From contig NZ_SADD01000004.1 of the NCBI RefSeq assembly GCF_004005565.1, positions 267,158 through 331,157 on the forward strand: a stretch of DNA of 64,000 nt. The letters are read 5' to 3'. Made by a program: the position numbers and the translations under genes. Under the pieces are notes generated by a model. The model saw nothing but the letters and a program-made list of their open reading frames with translations, searched no databases and was not told the origin of the DNA. The first letter of the stretch is position 1. Each line of letters opens with the position of its first letter. Source of the DNA: Lujinxingia sediminis (GTDB taxonomy: Bacteria > Myxococcota_A > Bradymonadia > Bradymonadales > Bradymonadaceae). Of this stretch, positions 28,895 through 37,048 are shown one piece after another.

Positions 28895-30277
28895 GTGGAG
28901 AACCTTCAAGGCGGCACCCTGGCGCTGGAACATCGCTACCACCTCGATCGGCGCATCAGCACCGAGAGCCTCATCTCGCGCTACGCAGCCACGCAGGAGC
29001 CCTTCGGGCTTCCGGTCCAGGTTGTGATCTTCGAGGGGCTCCCGGAGGCCGGCGCCGAAGATGCACTCATTGAACGCATCCGCAACAGCGCCGAGCGCGC
29101 CAGCCACCAGCGCATCGAGGGGGTTCTCTCGGTGGTGGATTTCGGTGAGCTTGAGCGGGGCGTCCCCTTCGTCATTGAGCAAAGCGCCGCGGGCACCTCG
29201 CTTGCAGCGGTGCTGGAGCGCCGCGGCACACTTCCCCCCGGTGAAGTCGTGCTGCTCGTCGAGCGCCTGGCCGCAATCCTGGAGCGCGCCCACCACCGCG
29301 AACTCTTCCACGGCGCCCTCACCGCGCGCTGGGTGCGACTTCCCGAAGGCCCCGACGCCTTCGAGCGCGCCACCCTTTCCTTCTTCTCGGTCGGGCTCAC
29401 CCTGGCGGAGCTGCGCGCGCTTCCGCACGCCGCGCTCACCACCGATCTCGTGGACGCCTTCGCCCCGGAGGTCTTCGCCGAGGACGAGGCGATAAACCCT
29501 GTGGCCGCCGACCAATGGGCGCTCGGCGCCCTGGCCTACCGCGCGCTATGCGGCGTGCACCCCTACTTTGACGACCCCATCGACGCCAGCGAAGGCCTGG
29601 TACGCATCGCCTCCGACCCCGCTCCCACACTCGAAGAGCTCGGCGTCGAAGAAGCGATCTCCTCGGTGATTGATCGCGCCCTGCAACGTGACCCGTCCAG
29701 CCGCTGGCCGACACTCTCCGACTTCGCCCACGAGTTGCGACTGGCGGTTCATGGCCCCGAACCCGACTCCGCCCCGACTCCGGCCCCCTCCTCCCCCCCG
29801 GAGGTCGCGCGCCGCGAAGACGCCGAGTTACCCGACACGAAGCGCGAGTCACCTCCCTCCCTCCCCGAGCCCCCACGCTCTTCCGCGCCGCTGAGCCCGC
29901 GCCCCAGCGGCTATCTGCTCACCCTGGCCCTGGCCCTCTTTATCCTCTCCAATCTCGGCTGGTTCTTCTTCGCCATGGGCAGCCCCTCCGGGAACGCCTC
30001 CACCGAGCCCGAAGCCCCCACAGCCCAGGTGCTCACCTCCGGCCTGCAGATTCACTCCGAGCCCCCCGGCGCTCGCCTCTACACGCGGAGCCCCGAGAGC
30101 GGCGAAGAGAGCCTGCTGGGAGCCACACCCCAGGCGCTGACCGATTTTGTCTTTGAGGGCCAGCAGGGCGTCGACTTTGTCCTGCGCCTGGAGGGCTACC
30201 AGGATCAAGCCCTGAGGGTCGAAGAGTCCCTGGCCGGCCAGGATCTGCGCATCACCCTCCAGCCTGACGATCGCTGA
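28895..30277 (+). CDS. Membrane-anchored pseudokinase with PEGA-like C-terminal domain
   Basis: A 460-residue protein with a kinase-like fold (about 15-285) that has lost its chemistry. The VAIK Lys is replaced (VVIFEGLPE), the HRD loop reads FHGALTARWV, and no DFG is present. The C-lobe landmarks DQWALGALAYRALCGVHPYFDD and RALQRDPSSRWPTLSDF remain. A Pro/Ser-rich linker leads to one membrane helix (about 345-367). A C-terminal domain (about 385-460) with LQIHSEPPGARLY and LRLEGYQD is a PEGA-type fold, expected outside the membrane. The gene begins with GTG two bases after ggt and is surely co-transcribed. It may be a signal scaffold rather than an enzyme. Confidence 0.85.
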   Translation: MENLQGGTLALEHRYHLDRRISTESLISRYAATQEPFGLPVQVVIFEGLPEAGAEDALIERIRNSAERASHQRIEGVLSVVDFGELERGVPFVIEQSAAGTSLAAVLERRGTLPPGEVVLLVERLAAILERAHHRELFHGALTARWVRLPEGPDAFERATLSFFSVGLTLAELRALPHAALTTDLVDAFAPEVFAEDEAINPVAADQWALGALAYRALCGVHPYFDDPIDASEGLVRIASDPAPTLEELGVEEAISSVIDRALQRDPSSRWPTLSDFAHELRLAVHGPEPDSAPTPAPSSPPEVARREDAELPDTKRESPPSLPEPPRSSAPLSPRPSGYLLTLALALFILSNLGWFFFAMGSPSGNASTEPEAPTAQVLTSGLQIHSEPPGARLYTRSPESGEESLLGATPQALTDFVFEGQQGVDFVLRLEGYQDQALRVEESLAGQDLRITLQPDDR

Positions 30278-30322
30278 CCTCCCGGTGAGATCTCCCGATT
30301 CGCCCTGTTTTTAGCCCTGAAC

Positions 30323-30354
30323 ATGCCCCCGAACCTCTCGGGGCATTTTTTTTT
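30323..30354 (+). terminator. Intrinsic terminator of the ggt-pseudokinase operon
   Basis: ATGCCCC pairs with GGGGCAT (30323-30329 with 30340-30346), extended by CGA/TCG with one bulge. It is followed by a run of T residues. Confidence 0.85.
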
Positions 30355-30374
30355 ACTTATTTTTTACAGTGTGG

Positions 30375-30402
30375 TTGACATTTTCCACCGACGCTGTAAT
30401 TT
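30375..30402 (+). promoter_or_regulatory. Sigma-70 promoter of the candidate non-coding RNA
   Basis: A perfect -35 TTGACA (30375-30380), 16 bp, -10 TAATTT (30397-30402). The start should fall near 30409. Inverted repeats TTACAG (30365-30370) and CTGTAA (30394-30399), with GTGG/CCAC just inside them, flank the -35 box and could be an operator. The region is the most AT-rich in the window. Confidence 0.68.
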
Positions 30403-30408
30403 AGACTG

Positions 30409-30695
30409 CGTAAGACGCGAAGCAGCACGACGAAGGATGACAGGTTCCAGTAACACTGATACTTTACAGTCTCCTTGGAATAGAAAGTCAGCAGCTTCAG
30501 TTCTACATCATGAGTGCGCAAGACAGGTCGCGTGTTCTATCGTGTGCGAGGTAGGTTGCATCCTTCCCCATATCTTCCTGATATCCCACCCCATTTCCTT
30601 CCTGGAAATCCTACCAAAATCCCTCCTACTTACTTCGCACACGAAAGCACACGCGATTCAGAAAGCGAGGCCCCTCCCAGGGGCCTCGCTTTTTT
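30409..30695 (+). ncRNA. Candidate structured small RNA with two UUCCU-loop hairpins
   Basis: No convincing reading frame fits this 615-bp gap between protein genes, but a full RNA gene does, about 287 nt long. Its 5' hairpin is GCGT-AAG-ACGC. A closing stem of 16 pairs (30541-30556 with 30628-30643, two of them G-U) encloses a pyrimidine-rich domain. That domain holds two small hairpins, ATATC-TTCCT-GATAT (30570-30584) and ATTTCC-TTCCT-GGAAAT (30593-30609), which show the same UUCCU loop. A single-stranded CCTCCT (30622-30627) complements the Shine-Dalgarno sequence. Nothing in it matches my knowledge of 6S, RNase P, tmRNA or SRP RNA. It could also be a long leader of the NUDIX-like gene. 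Confidence 0.62.
30662..30695 (+). terminator. Strong intrinsic terminator of the candidate RNA
   Basis: AAAGCGAGGCCCCT-CCC-AGGGGCCTCGCTTT: a perfect 14-bp stem with a 3-nt loop running into a T-tract. Confidence 0.9.
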
Positions 30696-30892
30696 CTTGG
30701 TAGAATGTTCCCGAGCTACTGTAGCGCCTCTCCCCCCCCGATCGCCCCTTGTCAGCCCGCCCCACCCCGGCCACAGTGCCCTCGCCGAGTTCCCGCGCGC
30801 GCCTCCCCCCGGCCCGAACTCCCCTCGCGCCCCGATCCGCGCCCGACGCTTCCCGCCCTCCCTATGATACCGTCTCCAAGAGAGCCCCACAG

Positions 30893-31543
30893 ATGACCCC
30901 ATCACGCTACGCCGACGAGACCATCGCCTACGTCCCCCGCGAGGAGCTCGACGCCCTCAACGCGCTTGAGCACGGCTTCCGGACCGACGATCAGGCTCGC
31001 CACTACACGGAGTTAGCCGGACGTCTGCGCTGGGGCCTGCGCGCACCTCTCGAAGACGATCCCGGCAAAAAACAACTCATCCCCTACGTGGTGGTTCATA
31101 ACGACACGCACCTCTTTCGCCTGCGCCGCCTCCCCACCCAGGGTGAAGCCCGCCTCCACGACAAACTCTCCCTGGGGGTCGGCGGGCACATCGCCCGCGA
31201 CAAAGAAAGCGACGCACCGGCCGAACTCCATCGCCCCGACGACGCGCTGTGGACAGGCATGCTCGTCGAGCTCTACGAAGAGCTCTTCATCGAACGCCCC
31301 CTCACCCTGACCTACCGTGGGCTGATCAACGATGACACCAACGAGGTCGGTCAGGTGCACCTGGGCGTTGTCTTCAGCGCGTACCACGCCGGAGACCCCG
31401 CCCAAATCCGGGTGCGCGAGACCGATAAAATGGTCGGTGAATGGGTCACCCCAAACGAGCTCCAGGCAAAGATGCAAGGGCTGGAGAGCTGGAGTCAGCT
31501 TGTCGCCCCGCAGGCGCTGACTTGGCTCACGACCGCACTCTGA
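30893..31543 (+). CDS. NUDIX-like phosphohydrolase
   Basis: A 216-residue protein whose central part looks like a NUDIX fold. GVGGHIARD begins the box, and ELYEELFIE stands where REUXEEXGU is expected. The box is stretched, with LHRPDDALWTGML between the Gly and the helix, and the conserved Arg is replaced by Val, while three Glu residues remain. YVVVHNDTHLFRLRRLP and HLGVVFSAYH are NUDIX-like strands. The substrate is unknown, and activity is uncertain because of the changed box. ATG 30893 follows GAGAG; the upstream in-frame extension is low-complexity Pro/Arg and is rejected. Confidence 0.65.
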   Translation: MTPSRYADETIAYVPREELDALNALEHGFRTDDQARHYTELAGRLRWGLRAPLEDDPGKKQLIPYVVVHNDTHLFRLRRLPTQGEARLHDKLSLGVGGHIARDKESDAPAELHRPDDALWTGMLVELYEELFIERPLTLTYRGLINDDTNEVGQVHLGVVFSAYHAGDPAQIRVRETDKMVGEWVTPNELQAKMQGLESWSQLVAPQALTWLTTAL

Positions 31544-31573
31544 GCCAACCTCTCGCGCCCCTCGCCAGGATCC

Positions 31574-32782
31574 TCAAACAGGCAACGGCTCGCCCACAAA
31601 GGCCTCATGCAGCGCGTTGGCTCCGGCCTCGACCTGCCCGGCCTCGACGATCCAGCTCAGACGCGCCAGGCTCGCGCTCAGCCCCAGGGTCTTCACACCG
31701 GCCTCCCGCAGCGCCGCCTCACCCAGGCGACTCCAGCGCGTCTGCCCGCCCACACCCAACCCCACAACGCTGATCATCCCCGGCTGGCTGACCTTCACAT
31801 CCGCCCCGAGCGCGCACAGCGACGTCTCCAACGCCTCGACCCCGTGCACGTCATCAAGCCCGATAAAAGCATCCAGACTGCCGCCCGGCTGCCAGTTGAA
31901 GCACACCGTCGCCAGCGCCTCAATCACCTCGGCGACCCGGTCCGCGCTGGCCCCCGCGCAGACCCGAAGCCCCCGCCGAATATGGCTGACCGCCACCGCT
32001 GGCCGCCCTTCCTCCAGGCGCGAGAGCTCCGTATGCGGAAGATCCACCCGCACCACCGTGCCCCCCTCCCCGCGCATCTGCGTGCTGCGGGCGTAAAGCG
32101 CGATCTGAGCGCGGCGCGCAAACTCCACCGCCTGCTCATTGAGCACTTTCGCGCCGGCGCGCGCCATCTCCTGCATCTCTTCGTAACTCAAGCTCTCAAG
32201 CTGGCGAGCGCTGAGCACCACCCGCGGATCCGCGCTGAAGACCCCGTCGACATCGCTGTAGATCTCGCAGGCCTCCGCCCCCAATGCCGCCGCCAGTGCC
32301 ACCGCCGTCGTATCGCTGCCACCGCGGCCCAGCGTCGTCACATCGCGTCGGTAGCTCGTCCCCTGGAAGCCGGCCACGATCACAATGCGTCCCTGCGCCA
32401 GCTCGTCCTGCACCCGAAAAGGCCGCACATCGATGATACGCGCGTTGGAGTGGCTGGCCGTGGTGAGGATGCCACACTGCGATCCGGTAAGACTCACCGC
32501 CTGGTGGCCACGGGCCTGAATCGCAATCGACATCAACGCCATACTGATACGCTCGCCCACCGAGAGCAGCATATCGAGCTCCCGCCGCGAAGGACTGGCC
32601 GCAAGCTCGTTGGCCATCCCCAGAAGATCGTCCGTGGTATCGCCCATGGCCGAAACCACAACCACCACCTGGTAGCCGCGCTCGCGCGTGGCAACAATCG
32701 CCTCGGCGACCTGCCGGATCTTGGAAAGATCTGAGAGTGAAGAGCCCCCGAACTTCTGAACGATCACCTTCAAAGCGCACAC
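31574..32782 (-). CDS. lysC: Aspartokinase (aspartate kinase)
   Basis: A 402-residue enzyme that phosphorylates aspartate, the first step to Lys, Met, Thr and diaminopimelate. The kinase domain opens with [11 protein letters not shown] and includes [18 protein letters not shown] and [18 protein letters not shown]. Two C-terminal ACT domains (about 260-400) provide feedback inhibition, and this length fits the monofunctional LysC class. The start is a GTG at 32782; a TTG three codons later would place the start next to VIVQKFGG. It converges on the NUDIX-like gene with 30 bp between. Confidence 0.94.
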   Translation of the reverse strand: MCALKVIVQKFGGSSLSDLSKIRQVAEAIVATRERGYQVVVVVSAMGDTTDDLLGMANELAASPSRRELDMLLSVGERISMALMSIAIQARGHQAVSLTGSQCGILTTASHSNARIIDVRPFRVQDELAQGRIVIVAGFQGTSYRRDVTTLGRGGSDTTAVALAAALGAEACEIYSDVDGVFSADPRVVLSARQLESLSYEEMQEMARAGAKVLNEQAVEFARRAQIALYARSTQMRGEGGTVVRVDLPHTELSRLEEGRPAVAVSHIRRGLRVCAGASADRVAEVIEALATVCFNWQPGGSLDAFIGLDDVHGVEALETSLCALGADVKVSQPGMISVVGLGVGGQTRWSRLGEAALREAGVKTLGLSASLARLSWIVEAGQVEAGANALHEAFVGEPLPV

Positions 32783-32919
32783 CTTCTAAGCTGGCGGTCT
32801 TCCCCGGCCGCTCGCCCGTCGAGCTGCCGGGCACACCCGGAACCACGCCGACGCAGTGCGTCAGCGGCCCTATAGCTTAGCAGGTTTTCGCGCTCGCGCA
32901 CCCTCTGCTCACCTCAGAC

Positions 32920-35001
32920 TCACGAGGGTTTCACAAGTTTGAGCACCAGCGGAAACGCCGCCGCAAACCCGGCGAGCAGCCCGCCACCGAAGTGCACGAA
33001 GAGGGCAAGTGCCATGTTCCCGCCGAGCGCGCTGGCGACCACCGCGCCCAGGGTTCCCAGCGCAACCAGGCCGAACCCGGCCGACGCGATCCCGCGTGAG
33101 ATCGGTAAGAAAGGCAATAGAATCGCCAGCACGCCCATCACGACAGGCACCACGGTCAACGCCGTCAACGCCCCGCCACCAGCCACACCGAGCGCGCTGG
33201 CAGCGACCAGGGCGATGCCCGCCATCAACCCACAGACCTTTTGCAAGGTGCCCACCAGCGCCTCGGCCCCCTCATGGGCGGTCTTTGCAGCCGGCGTTGG
33301 TGCAGCCGACGGTGCCGCCGGACCATGCTGATGCACAGCCTGGGGCGCACCCGGCTGATGGGTATGTGTCGGCACTTCAGAACCCGGGAACGCCCCCCCG
33401 AAAGGTTGAGCCACCGGGGCTCCTGGTGCCGGCATCGCCCCGAAGGAGGCATCGCCTGCCGGCGACAGATACCCCGGCGCCGGTGTCGCCCCGAAGTTCG
33501 CGTCTCCTGCCGGCAGCGGATACCCCGGCACCGGTGTGACTTCGGCAAAGGAAGCCGCAGTGCGCTGTGGGCCTTGCTGCATCGGCTCTTCCCGAGACAC
33601 CATCCGCGGCTCGGGCGCGACCGGATCAAGCGCTTCCACCTCCAGCTCCGGCACATCGTCGATCGTCGACTCTGCCGCCGCTCCTCCAGGCTCGGGCAAC
33701 GTGATGCCAAAACGAGGCCCGGTGGAGCTTCGCTGCCAGGGGTTTGGCCCGGCTGCCTGCGCCAGGGAGGGAGCCCCCACATCGGTGTCGGCATCCGGCT
33801 GCATCAAGCCCTGCGCTGAGGGCGTCGAAGCAGCCCCTGCCGAGCTTGTCGGAAACGCCGTACGCGGCCGGCTCTCGCCGCCGAAAGGCTGCTCGCGACG
33901 CGGCTCACTGCCCGCAGGTCCCACCTGATAGGTTCCGGTGGTGCCGAGCACGCCCGAATCCTCCACCATGCCGACACCTTCCCCACCGGCCTCGCGTCCT
34001 CGACGTGCCACCTTATAGACGCCGCTTCGGGGCGTATCCCGGTTGTGCGAGCGTTTAAAGGGATTTTCTCCGGCCTCACCCGGAGCCGGCTGGCGACTCT
34101 GGCCCGGCATCACGTCGGTATGAAGATCATCAACCCGAAGATCATCAGGCGTCGGCAGCGGAGTACGCTCCGCCTTCTGCATGCTCTTCTTCAAACGATC
34201 GCGCAGGCTAGCCCCCCGGGTCAACTTCTCGGCCCCGGCTTGCAGCTGTGCCATGCTCATCGCCTGAGTCGGCGCATCGTCGGCATCACTCTGCACGCCA
34301 CCCACGCGCATCGCACCGCCTCCCGACATAAGGTCGCTCTCCTCCTCCAGCGACATCCCCATCAGGGTATGAAGGCGCCCTCCATCGCTGCGCGCCCCCT
34401 CACTCTTATCCACCGACATGCTGCCGCCGCCGGCATCCGGGTTGGCAAAATCAGTGACGGAGAGCACCTGTGTGGCCAGCTCCTCGCTGCTCTCCTCGCT
34501 GAGCCCCCAGGCCGAGATCACCTGGTCCTCGTCCGAAGACTGCGACCGGGCCATAGGCGTCGGCCGGGGCTCACGCTGAAGCGCGTCGGGGGTGAGCGGT
34601 GAGGGCATCCCAAAGGCCGTGGCACGTACGTCGACCTCCTGCGCCTCAAAGGCCTGACGCAACTTCGCCGCATCGACCTGGCGGGTCGAGTCATCCTCTT
34701 CCGAGCCCTGCGCAGCATGCTCAAAGGGAAGATCGTGGACCGAGACCATCGCCGTGCGGGCCTCGTGCTCCCCGCTGTTATCGAGATCCGCACCGGTGAT
34801 CGCCGGCAATCCAAAGAGCGTGCTGCGCGGCGCGGCTGCCGTGCGCCCCTGGTGGACCGCCGCCTCACTCTCCTCATCGAAGATCGCCGGAATCCCCATC
34901 ATCGTCTGTCGGGGGGCACGCTCCTCAAAGGCCTCCCCGCAGCCAGGGCACGTCGATGCCTGAGGTTGCACACGGGCGTTGCATGATGGGCAAATCTTCA
35001 C
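32920..35001 (-). CDS. Zinc-ribbon protein with repeated Thr motifs and C-terminal membrane helices
   Basis: A 693-residue protein starting at GTG 35001 (AGGAGAGG just upstream). An N-terminal zinc ribbon (CPSC...CPGC, residues 4-25) is followed by a long disordered region. That region repeats a short motif at least four times (TMMGIPAI, TLFGLPAI, TAFGMPSP, TLMGMSLE) and also contains TQVLSV. A Pro/Gly-rich repeat (PAPGY-PAGDASFGA type) precedes four hydrophobic helices (about 575-690). It resembles the large disordered zinc-ribbon proteins of Myxococcota. I infer a signalling role, with the Thr residues as candidate kinase targets. It shares motifs with the next gene upstream. Confidence 0.72.
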   Translation of the reverse strand: MKICPSCNARVQPQASTCPGCGEAFEERAPRQTMMGIPAIFDEESEAAVHQGRTAAAPRSTLFGLPAITGADLDNSGEHEARTAMVSVHDLPFEHAAQGSEEDDSTRQVDAAKLRQAFEAQEVDVRATAFGMPSPLTPDALQREPRPTPMARSQSSDEDQVISAWGLSEESSEELATQVLSVTDFANPDAGGGSMSVDKSEGARSDGGRLHTLMGMSLEEESDLMSGGGAMRVGGVQSDADDAPTQAMSMAQLQAGAEKLTRGASLRDRLKKSMQKAERTPLPTPDDLRVDDLHTDVMPGQSRQPAPGEAGENPFKRSHNRDTPRSGVYKVARRGREAGGEGVGMVEDSGVLGTTGTYQVGPAGSEPRREQPFGGESRPRTAFPTSSAGAASTPSAQGLMQPDADTDVGAPSLAQAAGPNPWQRSSTGPRFGITLPEPGGAAAESTIDDVPELEVEALDPVAPEPRMVSREEPMQQGPQRTAASFAEVTPVPGYPLPAGDANFGATPAPGYLSPAGDASFGAMPAPGAPVAQPFGGAFPGSEVPTHTHQPGAPQAVHQHGPAAPSAAPTPAAKTAHEGAEALVGTLQKVCGLMAGIALVAASALGVAGGGALTALTVVPVVMGVLAILLPFLPISRGIASAGFGLVALGTLGAVVASALGGNMALALFVHFGGGLLAGFAAAFPLVLKLVKPS
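33420..33540 (-). repeat. Coding tandem repeat, 18-residue unit
   Basis: Two adjacent units (TPVPGYPLPAGDANFGA and TPAPGYLSPAGDASFGA) plus a partial third (MPAPG) lie in the Pro-rich linker of the zinc-ribbon protein. Confidence 0.75.
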
Positions 35002-35231
35002 CGGCCTCTCCTGATCGTTGCCGAAGCATTGCGCTGTGCAGGGCACTCCATCGCTCCTGCACGTCGATAACATGACACCACACGCGTTCCTTCCTGCACC
35101 CATACCTGCTGGCGCAAAGAAAGACCTCAAAAAACGATGTCAAGTATCGAATTGTTATCACAGCCCCCCGCACCGCAAAAGCTCCATCATCACAAGAGGA
35201 TGGCTCACCCTGCGAGAGGCCCCTTGCCGAC

Positions 35232-36986
35232 TTATTCCGCTTTGAGCATCGCCTGCTGATGCTCGCGCAACAACCCGGCCACCGGTGTGCTGAGCTTCTG
35301 CTCGAGCAAATCCTGGTAAAACGCGGCGACCTCGTCGCTCTCCACGTACTCTCCCAGACGGCTGAGCTGCGCGAGGTTGCCAGGATTGATATTGCGCTCC
35401 GGATCATCGGCAAGAAAGGAGGCGTAGCACAAAAAGGCTTTCTGGTACTGGCGGTCTGAGAAGAGTGCCAGCGAGAGCTCCTTCTGAAGCCCTTCCCGTT
35501 CGGTGTCATCCAGCGGCGTGGAGAGCTGGGTCTGAATCCACTCCACGTAGCGCTGGTGCAGGCTGGCGGCCCGTCCCAGGCGCTGCAACCCCTCCAGCGC
35601 TTTAGCCCGACCGGCCTCGGCACGGCGCTCGGCAAACGCCCGAGCAAACGCATCAAATGCCTGCTCCTTCTGCCGCAACTTCACCTCATAGAGCATCGCC
35701 AGCACCAGAAAGACCTGCTGGCGCTCGGCCGGTGCCGAGAAGAGCTCAATGCCGTCCTCATAGAGCGCAGCGAGTTCCTCCCAGGCCTGCTCTTTGATGT
35801 AGCGCTCGCGCTGCTCGTTGAGGATCGCAATCCGCGCGGCCAGATCCTCGGTAGGCGCAGTCGGCTCCTCGCTGACTTCGCCGCTCTCCACGGCCGGAGG
35901 CGGAGGCTCCTCGGCCTCGCTTAGGTCGCTCCGCAAACGCGCCAGGCGCTCATTGAGGTCGCGGGTGCGCTCGGTCGGCTGTGAGGCTCGCCGAAACGCC
36001 CGGGCAGGCCCGGCGGCCTCTCCCGGGGCGGACTTCTCCTCGGTCAGCACGATCGGCTCTGAGCTCTGCTCGCTCAGCTCGCCCTCCTCCTCATCGGCCT
36101 CACTGCTCTCACTGGCCTCACTGATCGACGAGGGATCGGAGTCTTCCTCGATCACGTCGATATCATCGAGCGAGACCTCGATGACCTGCGTCGAGCGAAG
36201 ATCATCGTCCCGAAACGCGTTCGGAGCCTTCAAGATCTGGGTGGCCTCACCAAAGTCGTCATCGTCGTCATCTTCGTCGTCCTGATGCCCGGGATGCTCC
36301 GAGACCTCCGAGGCTGCACTGAGCACCTCATCGATCGCCTCGCGCGCTCCCCGAGAGGTCTCCATCACCTCGTCGATCACCTGGGTGGAACGCAGGTCAT
36401 CGACCGGGGGCGTTCGGACGGCCGCCTCCACATCGAACTGAAACATGGGCCGGGTCATCGGCTCGCGCTCGACCTTGCTCTCCCCCCCCTGGATCGCCTC
36501 AGCCAGAGCCCGCGACGCCCCACGAAGCTCGGCGTAAAGCCGCCCCTGGTTGCGGAGTTTTGCCACAAAGCCCGGATTGAGAAGATCGATCACCTCTCCC
36601 AGCGGACCAAAAGGATCGCAGCTGGCCAGGAAGCGCTCCAGCTCACGAAAGACCCTTTCGGCGCGCGAGAGCCGCTCGTCCCCGAGATGGCCTTCGATCA
36701 ACCCCTCAAAGATCGCTTCGAGCTCCCGGCCCAGCTCCGCGACCTCATCGAGGGTGCGCTCGGCCGCGCGTGAGCCCCAGGGATGTCGCACCGGACGCAC
36801 CGCCTCCAGGTACTGCGCCAGCACAAAGAGATGCAGTCGCGTATAGCCCCCCACCGCATCGAAGGGCGCGAGTAACTTGCGCCGGGAGAGCTGCGAGAAG
36901 TCGACCTCACTGAGCTCCAGACCGCATTGCGCAGCAAGATGTTGAAATTGTGGGCTCGAAAGCGCCTGAAGTTCTCTTCGGATCAC
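35232..36986 (-). CDS. Acidic protein of unknown function with TQVI motifs and a TPR-like C-terminus
   Basis: A 584-residue cytoplasmic protein. The helical N-terminal part (about 1-170) has no known family. The middle (about 190-350) is highly acidic and disordered and contains DDLRSTQVIDEV, DDLRSTQVIEV and EATQILKA. The C-terminal part (about 395-580) is helix-rich with TPR-like spacing (WEELAALYEDGIELF, VFLVLAMLYEVKLRQKEQAFDAF, QYQKAFLCYASFL). The start is GTG 36986 with GAGG upstream. Same strand as the zinc-ribbon gene, 230 bp apart. I infer a substrate or partner of Ser/Thr kinase-FHA signalling from the repeated T-Q motifs. Confidence 0.68.
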   Translation of the reverse strand: MIRRELQALSSPQFQHLAAQCGLELSEVDFSQLSRRKLLAPFDAVGGYTRLHLFVLAQYLEAVRPVRHPWGSRAAERTLDEVAELGRELEAIFEGLIEGHLGDERLSRAERVFRELERFLASCDPFGPLGEVIDLLNPGFVAKLRNQGRLYAELRGASRALAEAIQGGESKVEREPMTRPMFQFDVEAAVRTPPVDDLRSTQVIDEVMETSRGAREAIDEVLSAASEVSEHPGHQDDEDDDDDDFGEATQILKAPNAFRDDDLRSTQVIEVSLDDIDVIEEDSDPSSISEASESSEADEEEGELSEQSSEPIVLTEEKSAPGEAAGPARAFRRASQPTERTRDLNERLARLRSDLSEAEEPPPPAVESGEVSEEPTAPTEDLAARIAILNEQRERYIKEQAWEELAALYEDGIELFSAPAERQQVFLVLAMLYEVKLRQKEQAFDAFARAFAERRAEAGRAKALEGLQRLGRAASLHQRYVEWIQTQLSTPLDDTEREGLQKELSLALFSDRQYQKAFLCYASFLADDPERNINPGNLAQLSRLGEYVESDEVAAFYQDLLEQKLSTPVAGLLREHQQAMLKAE

Positions 36987-37048
36987 CGCATGCCTCGTCG
37001 TCTGTCATCGCCTGGGCGGGCGCTTAGAGCGCGCTCTGATCTGGCCCA

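Noticed and set aside
30409..30695. 6S RNA, RNase P RNA, tmRNA or SRP RNA in the gap
   Set aside because: None of the conserved core sequences of these RNAs that I know is present, and the ends and length do not fit.
30323..30703. A 126-codon frame across the AT-rich gap, and a second frame from 30514
   Set aside because: They cross a terminator and promoter, lack a ribosome-binding site and have no protein-like pattern. The structured RNA explains the DNA better.
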